This document shows positions 45,541-52,466 of a stretch of DNA of 64,000 bases, one piece after another. The stretch's first letter is position 1; each line of letters opens with the position of its first letter. Origin of the DNA: Bacillota bacterium (GTDB lineage: Bacteria > Bacillota > SHA-98 > UBA4971). The position numbers and the translations under genes are program-made. The stretch spans positions 62,681 through 126,680 of the forward strand of contig JACIXY010000005.1 of assembly GCA_014360195.1 (NCBI GenBank), written 5' to 3'. The notes under the pieces were generated by a model. The model searched no databases. It had not been told where the DNA came from and saw only the letters and a list, made by a program, of their open reading frames with translations.

Positions 45541-46942
45541 GCGGGTGGTCCTTGCCCGCTATGATGCCGTGGCGAAGAGGTTTGCGGACGGCGCAAGACC
45601 GTGTTGTGGATGCGGCTCATTAGCAGAGGGACCCGGGGACTGGGGTCCGACCGGGTCTTGCGTTCAGACCGTCTGTTGCGGGCCTGCTCAACGGGAACGG
45701 CCGACCCACGGGCAGGAGGAAGAGGAGGACAAAGCGCAGCAGGACACGGGAGAAAGCGGCCTTGGGTGCGCACGTCTCGACTCGCTGGTCGCACTCTATC
45801 CTGGAGAGGTGCTTCTCGACATCGGGAGCGGCCCGGGCCTCGAAACCATATCGCTCGCCCGCCGCGTGGATCCGGCGCGGGCTTTCGGATTGGACCCAGT
45901 CCCTCGTATGGTTCAAGTGGCGTCTGAGAACGCGAGGAGATCTGGCGTGGCGAACGTCACATTCCTGAACGGGTCAATGGAGGACATCCCCCTGGAGGAC
46001 GAGAGCGTCGATGTTATTGTATCGAATTGTGTCATCAACCTGTCCGTCGACAAGAAGCGCGCAATGAGCGAGATGATGCGGGTCCTTCGCCCAGGAGGTC
46101 GGGTAGCGGTTGCCGACATCGTCTGGCTGGGCACTCCACCTGCATGCGTGAGGGAGAGCGCTCAGGCGTGGGCCTCCTGCATTGGGGGAGCGCTTGAAGC
46201 GGATGAGTATCCGGAGCTTCTTGTCGAGGCTGGGTTTGCCGATGCCAGGCTGGACATCTTGCACACCTTCGACCTTGCGAGCCTCTCAGCATGTGTCGGA
46301 CCCGGCACGGCACGCCGCGAGGACGAAAAACGCGGACGAGAGGCTGGTGGCGATGCTGAGGCCGAGGACGACGATGCGGGTAAAGGCGGAAGCCAGGACA
46401 GGAGCAGGGATGGAACGTCTGGCCCGCAGCTATGCTGCTCTGCTTCGCCAGAGGGGCTCGCGCTTGCAAGCGCCCTTGTGGCCGCACGAAAACCTGGATT
46501 CCCCGATGGCGCCGTTGAGATACGAAGAGCGGAGAGGGCGGACCTGGACCTAGTGCTTCGCATCCTCCAGGCTGCCGGGCTGCCCGTTGCCGGAGTTGAG
46601 GAGCATTTCGACGAGTTCATTGTGGCGTGCGCGTCGGATGGCACGATCGTCGGGGTGGCCGGCGCGGAGCGGTACCCGTCCTCTGCTCTGCTGCGGTCGG
46701 TGGCGGTGCTGCCACGCTGGCGTGGCCTCAGGGTGGGCCGGCGCCTGGTGTCGTCGCAGCTTGCCAGGCTGGGGCGCGGGACCCCTGTGTACCTGCTCAC
46801 GACGACTGCCGAAGCATACTTCCGTTCGCTAGGGTTCCAGACGATCTCGAGAGATGATGTCCTTCCAGAAATCAAGCAGTCTTCTGAGTTCCAGGGGGCG
46901 TGCCCGCAATCGGCCGTGGTCATGCGCCTCGTCCTGCCGTAG
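45521..46942 (+). CDS. Fusion of arsenite methyltransferase (ArsM) and ArsN2-type acetyltransferase
   Basis: 473 residues. The N-terminal SAM methyltransferase has LLDIGSGPGLETISLA and two cysteines, Cys170 (SNCVINL) and Cys220 (CIGGALEADEY), 50 residues apart as are Cys174 and Cys224 of known ArsM proteins, plus an N-terminal CCGCG. A charged linker (about 265-310, REDEKRGREAGGDAEAEDDD) leads to a GNAT domain (about 330-473). That domain ends with YLLTTTAEAYFRSLGF and EFQGACPQSAVVM, the ArsN2 signature. Predicted to methylate As(III) and acetylate an arsenic-related or thiol compound. GTG 45521 follows GAGGGGG. No arsenite pump or reductase is adjacent. Confidence 0.83.
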   Translation: MEKKELERVVLARYDAVAKRFADGARPCCGCGSLAEGPGDWGPTGSCVQTVCCGPAQRERPTHGQEEEEDKAQQDTGESGLGCARLDSLVALYPGEVLLDIGSGPGLETISLARRVDPARAFGLDPVPRMVQVASENARRSGVANVTFLNGSMEDIPLEDESVDVIVSNCVINLSVDKKRAMSEMMRVLRPGGRVAVADIVWLGTPPACVRESAQAWASCIGGALEADEYPELLVEAGFADARLDILHTFDLASLSACVGPGTARREDEKRGREAGGDAEAEDDDAGKGGSQDRSRDGTSGPQLCCSASPEGLALASALVAARKPGFPDGAVEIRRAERADLDLVLRILQAAGLPVAGVEEHFDEFIVACASDGTIVGVAGAERYPSSALLRSVAVLPRWRGLRVGRRLVSSQLARLGRGTPVYLLTTTAEAYFRSLGFQTISRDDVLPEIKQSSEFQGACPQSAVVMRLVLP

Positions 46943-46986
46943 GAGTCTGAAGAGTGCGGACTAATCCCTTTGGGTAACCGAAAATC

Positions 46987-47019
46987 GCCCGTCCGTGTGT
47001 CTGGCGACCGCGGACGGGC
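46987..47019 (+). terminator. Hairpin after the ArsM-ArsN2 gene
   Basis: Perfect 9 bp stem GCCCGTCCG (46987-46995) / CGGACGGGC (47011-47019). The T-tract after it is weak (TGTGTTAT). Confidence 0.4.
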
Positions 47020-47049
47020 TGTGTTATCATGGGCCTGGAGGTGGAGCTC

Positions 47050-47370
47050 GTGCTTTTGTCGACGACTCCTTACATCGAAGGGCGACCGGTACGCGAGTAC
47101 CTGGGCGTCGTGGCTGGCGAGGCCATAATGGGCGCGAACATCGTGAGGGACATCTTTGCGAGCATCACTGATATTGTTGGGGGGCGTTCTGGCGCGTACG
47201 AGGAAAAACTCGCCCATGCCCGCCGGATAGCGCTCCAGGAAATGGCTGACCAGGCGGCGCGCCTCGGCGCTAACGCTGTGATCGCCATCGACATCGACTA
47301 TGAGGTCGTCAGGGAAGGCATGCTCATGGTCACGGCAAGCGGGACGGCGGTCAAGATCGAGGGGGCATAG
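47050..47370 (+). CDS. YbjQ/UPF0145-family protein
   Basis: 106 residues. [23 protein letters not shown] opens the fold and [29 protein letters not shown] closes it, both typical of the YbjQ (PF01906) family, which forms pentamers and is annotated as putative heavy-metal binding. Position next to an arsenic gene agrees with that but does not prove it. GTG 47050 follows GGAGGT; the ATG at 47029 precedes that site. Confidence 0.85.
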   Translation: MLLSTTPYIEGRPVREYLGVVAGEAIMGANIVRDIFASITDIVGGRSGAYEEKLAHARRIALQEMADQAARLGANAVIAIDIDYEVVREGMLMVTASGTAVKIEGA

Positions 47371-47546
47371 GCCGCCAGCGGACCATACCTTCTATTCTGA
47401 CCGGCCTCGGTGATACGCGCGCGGCGGGCGAGGCGTTTGCGCGACACATAGTGGGTTTCCTGAAATGCAGCGGGGCATGGGGCCCTGAGGCTGCGCCTGC
47501 CGCCGACTGTCAGGAGAATTACTGGGCTCTTGGCGGGTGACCGGCC

Positions 47547-48371
47547 ATGCATGACAGGGTCGGGACGAGCCGAGGGAACTGGGGACGGATGGGCCGCAGG
47601 ATGGCCGCCGGGGGCGTAATGTGTCTGGCGATGCTCCTCGGTGTCTCGGTTTCCTGCTCCCGAGCGAGCGCTCCGGGTGGGTCCTTAGCATCTGCCGATC
47701 CGACCTGGAGGATGGCTGTTGCCCTTGCCCGCGCAAACAGGGACTGGGTGCCCGGCCTGGTGCGCGTCAGGGTTGAGCTGCTTGACTCATCCGGTAGGCC
47801 GGAACACTCCCAGGAGGTCTGGACGCGCGTGGAAATGGGGCCTGAAGGCGACCTCGTTGCAAGTCAGGTATGGTTCGCGGAAGACGGCGCTGTGGCGCCG
47901 TCTGATGAGCAGCGGCCCGCACGTGGGCTGCTGCGCGACGGGCAAAGCCCCGCGGGCCTTCCCCCGCTGGAGCTGTTTCGCGGTTCGCTTTTTGACCCCG
48001 AGGTTCAGAAAGACGTTTCCGCGAGCCGCACCGGCGAGAGGCGGGACTTCGACGGCAGCCAGTGCATTGCCTTCGCGTTTTCTCAACGGAAAGCTGATGG
48101 CATCTCGAGAGGCATCGCGTGGCTGGACGAGGCAACAGGTGCTCCGGTCAAGGTACAGGTCACCGGCGGCAGGGTGCCGGGGGTGGTCGGAGTCCGAGCT
48201 ATGACCGTTCGCTATGGGCCCGTCGAAGGGGGCGCGTGGTGCGTGAAGGAGATGTCCATCGAAGGAGTCCTCGGCTTCATGTGGATGCGAAGATCGTTCC
48301 GGATTGCTGTGGTCTACGCTGACCACTGGAGGACAGGTAGAGGGCATCCCCACGAAGAAGGTGCCTGGTAG
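47547..48371 (+). CDS. Lipoprotein of unknown function
   Basis: 274 residues. A twin-Arg-like basic start and hydrophobic stretch end in a lipobox (LGVSVSC, Cys about 37), so the mature protein is lipid-anchored outside the membrane. The body is beta-rich with regular strands (RVRVELLDSSGR, TRVEMGPEGDLVASQVWF, AWLDEATGAPVKVQVTGG), suggesting a LolA/LppX-like half-barrel, though I cannot assign a family. ATG 47547 is used; an internal ATG at codon 15 or 19 is also possible. Confidence 0.65.
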   Translation: MHDRVGTSRGNWGRMGRRMAAGGVMCLAMLLGVSVSCSRASAPGGSLASADPTWRMAVALARANRDWVPGLVRVRVELLDSSGRPEHSQEVWTRVEMGPEGDLVASQVWFAEDGAVAPSDEQRPARGLLRDGQSPAGLPPLELFRGSLFDPEVQKDVSASRTGERRDFDGSQCIAFAFSQRKADGISRGIAWLDEATGAPVKVQVTGGRVPGVVGVRAMTVRYGPVEGGAWCVKEMSIEGVLGFMWMRRSFRIAVVYADHWRTGRGHPHEEGAW

Positions 48372-48540
48372 TCCTGCCTCGGGGCAACGGACGGCATGAA
48401 AGACAACGGAGCTGGGAGAGCACACGGTGGGCTGGAGGAGAACCATTAGAGAGCAGATGGACAGGGTGCTCGACAGGCTCCTCAGGACATGACCTTGCAT
48501 GCGGCCGAGTGGGCGGCCACACTCAGGCGAGAGTACCTTC

Positions 48541-49125
48541 CTATGCGCCTGCGCCGCGCCGCACGGTCTCGAGCGCATCCGTGAGACCTTCCCGAGCGGC
48601 CTGATCCTCCAGGTACGGCCAGTCGATTTCGGACGCGTGCAGAGCGATGATCCGCGCGGCCCACTCGCCGTCTGCTGCCGACTGCCAGTAGACGAATGCC
48701 CGTAGTCTATCCATCAGGAGATCCTCGAGGCCGATGATGTGGACTGTAAAGCCCTCCACTTCAACAGCGACCACTCGCTCCAGGGACCCTGCGAGGACGC
48801 TGTCCGGCGCTTCGATGGCGAGGTCCAGCTCTTCGCTATACCAGTGCCGCTGGCCCGTACCTTTCGAGAATCTCAAACTCCGCAGGACCTCATCGAATTC
48901 GTCGCGCCCGGATACGACGACGTCGACGTCCTGGGTGGCGTAACTCCCAAGAGTATAGAACTCAACAGCGCATCCTCCGACCAGGATGGGTACGATGCCC
49001 CTTGGAGCGAGCGCGGCGGATATCACGCCAAGCGCGTACATGCGGCGTTTGAATGGCTCTGCGATGTCAGCCGCCTTCTGTAGATGTTCCCGCAGGCGTG
49101 CGATCTCTGGGCTGATCGAAGACAC
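48541..49125 (-). CDS. Nucleotidyltransferase-like protein (DUF6036/AbiEii-like)
   Basis: 194 residues. PILVGGCAVEFYTLGSYATQDVDVVV is the nucleotidyltransferase hallmark (GG, then paired Asp). Such proteins form small bicistronic units with a DNA-binding or helical partner and are linked to type IV toxin-antitoxin or phage defence. The GTG start at 49125 has GAGGAGG eleven bases upstream and overlaps the end of the upstream gene. Confidence 0.7.
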   Translation of the reverse strand: MSSISPEIARLREHLQKAADIAEPFKRRMYALGVISAALAPRGIVPILVGGCAVEFYTLGSYATQDVDVVVSGRDEFDEVLRSLRFSKGTGQRHWYSEELDLAIEAPDSVLAGSLERVVAVEVEGFTVHIIGLEDLLMDRLRAFVYWQSAADGEWAARIIALHASEIDWPYLEDQAAREGLTDALETVRRGAGA

Positions 49126-49393
49126 GCAGGCGATACCTCCTCGGCCCGATCATGGTGAGCTCCCCGGTGGCCAGCGCGCGCCGGAGTCGTGCCCTGGCAA
49201 GAAGCGTGAGTATCTTTGCTTCCTCCTCGCTCCTCGGGCGCCGCCTGACGCTTCGGGGCCGCTCCAGGCGCGCGCTCTCCGCTTCGAGCCAGGCGCGGCG
49301 TGCGAGGGCCTTGTATGTCGCGACATACTCCTCCAGGTCAATACGGCGCATTTGGGGAAAGGCCGCTCCTCTCATGTCGCCACGTTGTGACAT
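49067..49393 (-). CDS. Small partner protein of the nucleotidyltransferase
   Basis: About 108 residues, rich in Arg, Glu and Ala and probably helical (EEYVATYKALARRAWLEAE, SEEEAKILTLLARARLRRAL). It overlaps the nucleotidyltransferase gene by 59 bases, so the two are co-translated. A likely -10 (TATTAT at 49423-49418, with TGC before it) lies just upstream. Start uncertain: ATG at 49393, 49375 or 49351. I do not recognise the family; by position it is the antitoxin or DNA-binding partner. Confidence 0.55.
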   Translation of the reverse strand: MSQRGDMRGAAFPQMRRIDLEEYVATYKALARRAWLEAESARLERPRSVRRRPRSEEEAKILTLLARARLRRALATGELTMIGPRRYRLRVFDQPRDRTPAGTSTEGG

Positions 49394-49473
49394 CGCGTTA
49401 TGTGGACCACCAAGCACATAATAGCACAGCCCCTGCAATGCCGTCACCAGGTTCTGACTTATCGAGGCTTGAC

Positions 49474-49752
49474 ATGCTCCCCAAAGGCCCCGCGAAACTT
49501 CCCATCTCGAAGATGAATATGTGCGGTATCGGGGCCGCTCTGATGAGGCGACAGATGCGAAACAAGAAAGTGCAGGCCCTGCCCGAGCTCATCCAAATGG
49601 CCAGGGAGCTCGGGGTGAAGATCGTCGCGTGCTCCATGTCGATGGACGTCATGGAGATTCCGCGCGAGGACCTGGTCGGCGTGGACGAGTTCGCCGGGGT
49701 AGCCTCGTTCCTCAGAGAGGCCTGCGAGTCCAGGGTTACATTGTTTATTTGA
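49474..49752 (+). pseudogene. Truncated DsrE/F-like (DrsE_2) protein remnant
   Basis: 92 codons match only the C-terminal half of the DrsE_2/peroxiredoxin-like family: PKGPAKLPISKMNMCGIG, then LIQMARELGVKIVACSMSMDVM and the ending SRVTLFI. Full proteins are about 160 residues with an N-terminal half that is missing here; the upstream DNA belongs to another gene's promoter region. An ATG at 49474 exists but no ribosome site, so this is probably a decayed gene. Confidence 0.6.
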
Positions 49753-49894
49753 GCATGGCGGAGAGGATACGCACGCTCTCGCTCTGCACGGCGATGGCGG
49801 TGGTAACTGCCATCACGGCTACGAGGAGCAGCGTGACGTACAGGATCAGGCGACCAGCCAGGTGCCGCCTCTGCGAAGCGAAGCCGCCGTTCAT
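49745..49894 (-). CDS. Possible small single-span membrane protein
   Basis: 49 codons: a basic start (MNGGFASQRRHLAGR), one hydrophobic span (LILYVTLLLVAVMAVTTA) and a short tail. A GGCGGG lies five bases before the ATG. It overlaps the DrsE_2 remnant by eight bases. It may be real, or the surviving first codons of a lost membrane protein. Confidence 0.3.
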   Translation of the reverse strand: MNGGFASQRRHLAGRLILYVTLLLVAVMAVTTAIAVQSESVRILSAMLK

Positions 49895-50076
49895 GATTCC
49901 CGCCGGAAACGCTCCCTCCACGTGGTATCAGGGCCGACGATGAGGACTTCGTGCAATAGCAATTCGATGCCGGACGCATGGTCCCTGCCGGGAAGTCATT
50001 TCTTGCAGCTGCAGCCGGGGTCGCCCGGGGACGGCGGGCAGGGCAACGGGGGCGAGTCCCCCGGTGCAGGTAGTGA

Positions 50077-50310
50077 GAACCATTCGCAGGTGGGCGCAAG
50101 GCCGTCTGCCCGGGCCTCGTCGGCGAGGAGAGCACCTATGTTTTTCACGGGCCGGAGTTTCTGTCATCTCCCAACGCAAGAGACCTTGTCCTCGAAGGCA
50201 ACCCCTGCCACGAAGAGGCCCTCGAGGTCGCGAAGATAGCCGGGGCCGACTGCATCGTGAACGTGACGTTGAACTGCGAGTTCCAGCTCACCGGCGTGTT
50301 CGCAGGAGAC
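50077..50310 (+). pseudogene. Fragment of a LarA-family (nickel-dependent lactate racemase-like) gene
   Basis: About 78 codons, opening just after a stop at 50074, read EPFAGGRKAVCPGL, EFLSSPNARDLVLEG, then NPCHEEALEVAKIAG and NVTLNCEFQLTGVFAGDL. This is the central GGRK-CPG and NPxHE segment of LarA/DUF2088 proteins (about 420 residues). No start and neither end of the family is present; the frame drifts into non-family sequence and stops at 50452. Remaining DNA between 49895 and 50513 shows no gene. Confidence 0.6.
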
Positions 50311-50513
50311 CTGGTCGCGGCCGCAGGCAGAAGTCCGCGGCAGCTTGCCGTCTGCGCGAACCTGTATCCGCATCCGCGTCCCGGCACGATGCCTCCGGGG
50401 GTCGGGTGGTTCATGTCAGGTGGTGGGCTTGCGCGACAGCCCACTGTACCGTAGGATTGGAGGGGACGGAGGGGACACGCAGGTGCGAGGCGCTTGGGGG
50501 GAGTAGGAGCCCA

Positions 50514-52466
50514 GTGGTCGTCATCCAGGCAGAGGGAGTATCCAAGTCGTACGGTATAAACACGGTGATCGCAGGAGCATCGTTCCGCATCAAGGCCGGT
50601 GACAAAGTCGGGCTGGTCGGGCGAAACGGCGCCGGGAAGACCACCCTTCTTCGGCTACTCGCAGGGGTCGAGGCGCCCGATTCCGGTCGGATCGTCATCT
50701 CTGAGGGCGTCCGGCTGGGCCTTGTCGAACAGGACCCATCGTTCGATTCAAGCGCGCCTCTCATTGACGTGGTGTACAGCGGCGTCCAGGAGTTGCTCGA
50801 CATGGAGAAGGATATCGCCCGGCTCTCACGTGAGATGAGCGCGCCCGACGTCGCCGCCTCCCCTGACAGGCTGAAGCGGGTAATGCGGGACTTCGCCGTC
50901 CTTACCGAGGAGTTCGAGAGGCGGGACGGGTACTCGATGGACAGCAGGGTCGCCGGTGTGCTGGCCGGCCTCGGTTTCTCCCGCGAGGAGCACTTGCGGC
51001 CCGTCGGCAGCTTCAGCGGAGGCGAAAGGACAAGGGTCGCGCTTGCCAGGGCGCTTCTTGCCCGGCCCGATGTGCTTCTGCTCGACGAGCCCACCAATCA
51101 CCTGGACATCCCGTCCACAGCCTGGCTCGAGGACTTCCTCGCCGACTACGATGGCACGGTCATCGTGATCTCCCACGACAGGCAGTTCCTGGACTGTGTC
51201 GTCACGAGGATCCTGGAGGTCGAGGACCACAGGGTCGTCGAGTACGCGGGGAACTACTCCTCGTACGTCGAGGAAAAACAGCGGCGACTTACGCAGCAGG
51301 AGACAGCCTACGAACTGCAGCAGAAGGAGATAGCAAGGCTCGAGGGCATGCTCGGGCGTTACACCGCTCTTTCCGCCAGAAATAACAAGTTCGCGAGGCG
51401 TGCGGAGGACATACGCAAGAAACTTGCCCGCATCGAGCGGGTGGAAAGACCCGTTCTAAAGCGGAAGAGCATGGGCTTTTCCCTTTCAAGTGCGGGGCAC
51501 AGCGGCGAGCAGGTGTTGAGGGCCAAGGGCCTTGCGATGAGGTTTGGCGACAGAGTTCTTTTCGAGGACGCGGACATCGTGGTGAGGCGAGGCGAGCACG
51601 TGGGGATCGTGGGCCGGAACGGCGTCGGGAAATCCACGCTGCTGCACATCATCACCGGCCGCACGGAACCATCCGCCGGAACCGTGCGCCTTGGCGCAGG
51701 CGTTGTGATCGGGTACTACGATCAGCAGCACGCAGACCTTGCGCCCGACAGAACTGTGCTCGAAGAGATGCTTGGCTCCACGAGCATGACGCCGCAGGAG
51801 GCCCGCAACCTGCTCGGACGTTTTCTCTTCAAGGGTGACGATGTGTTCAAGCGTGTCCGTGACCTATCGGGAGGCGAGCGGAACAGGGTCGAGCTTGCCA
51901 GGATCATGGCGTCAGGCTGCAACCTGCTTGTCATGGACGAGCCTACAAACCACCTGGATATCGACTCCATAGAGGTCCTGGAAAGAGCGCTCGCAGGGTA
52001 CGAGGGCACCCTTCTCGTGGTGTCTCACGACAGGTATTTCCTCGAGCGGGTCGCCGACAGGATCATTGAGGTCGAGAACGGCCGGATCGTGGACTACCCG
52101 GGAGGTTACGCGTATTACGTTGAGAAAAAGCTTGCCCGCCAGACGGGCGGCGATGACGGATCCGCGCCGCAGGGCGGGAAAGACGGCGCGAATGTTCCGG
52201 CAGCGCGCAGGGCGTGCCGGGTGTCTCGCCCGTCACAGGTCCGCGGAGGGCGGGTGAATGAAGAGGGCGCCTGCGACATCGACACCCTCGAGAAGCAAAT
52301 CATGGAGCTTGAGGCCACCATCAAGCAGCTCAATGCCGAGCTTGCAGACCTCGAGATCTATCTATACCCGGACCGCATGGCCGAAAAGGCAAAGTCCCTC
52401 GCCGATGCCGAAAAGAGGCTCGCCGAGTGCTACAAGAAGTGGGAGGACTTAGCGGAGATCATATAG
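50514..52466 (+). CDS. ABC-F family ATPase (Uup/YdiF-like)
   Basis: 650 residues with two ABC domains and no membrane part. Walker A GRNGAGKTT and GRNGVGKST, signatures SFSGGERTRVALARAL and LSGGERNRVELARIM, and LLDEPTNHLDI / MDEPTNHLDI are intact. The linker between domains is helical (P-site tRNA interaction motif), and a C-terminal coiled coil (LEKQIMELEATIKQLNAEL) resembles the Uup domain. ABC-F proteins act on ribosomes, rescuing stalls or giving antibiotic protection. GTG 50514 follows GGAG. The 3' end overlaps the convergent barrel gene by 18 bp. Confidence 0.92.
   Translation: MVVIQAEGVSKSYGINTVIAGASFRIKAGDKVGLVGRNGAGKTTLLRLLAGVEAPDSGRIVISEGVRLGLVEQDPSFDSSAPLIDVVYSGVQELLDMEKDIARLSREMSAPDVAASPDRLKRVMRDFAVLTEEFERRDGYSMDSRVAGVLAGLGFSREEHLRPVGSFSGGERTRVALARALLARPDVLLLDEPTNHLDIPSTAWLEDFLADYDGTVIVISHDRQFLDCVVTRILEVEDHRVVEYAGNYSSYVEEKQRRLTQQETAYELQQKEIARLEGMLGRYTALSARNNKFARRAEDIRKKLARIERVERPVLKRKSMGFSLSSAGHSGEQVLRAKGLAMRFGDRVLFEDADIVVRRGEHVGIVGRNGVGKSTLLHIITGRTEPSAGTVRLGAGVVIGYYDQQHADLAPDRTVLEEMLGSTSMTPQEARNLLGRFLFKGDDVFKRVRDLSGGERNRVELARIMASGCNLLVMDEPTNHLDIDSIEVLERALAGYEGTLLVVSHDRYFLERVADRIIEVENGRIVDYPGGYAYYVEKKLARQTGGDDGSAPQGGKDGANVPAARRACRVSRPSQVRGGRVNEEGACDIDTLEKQIMELEATIKQLNAELADLEIYLYPDRMAEKAKSLADAEKRLAECYKKWEDLAEII

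Noticed and set aside
47397..47540. Open frame before the lipoprotein gene (ending NYWALGG)
   Set aside because: Protein-like for about 45 codons but with no usable start or ribosome site and no family recognised.
48427..48492. 21-codon GTG frame MGWRRTIREQMDRVLDRLLRT
   Set aside because: Could be a small amphipathic peptide, but the evidence is only a weak GGGAGAG site.
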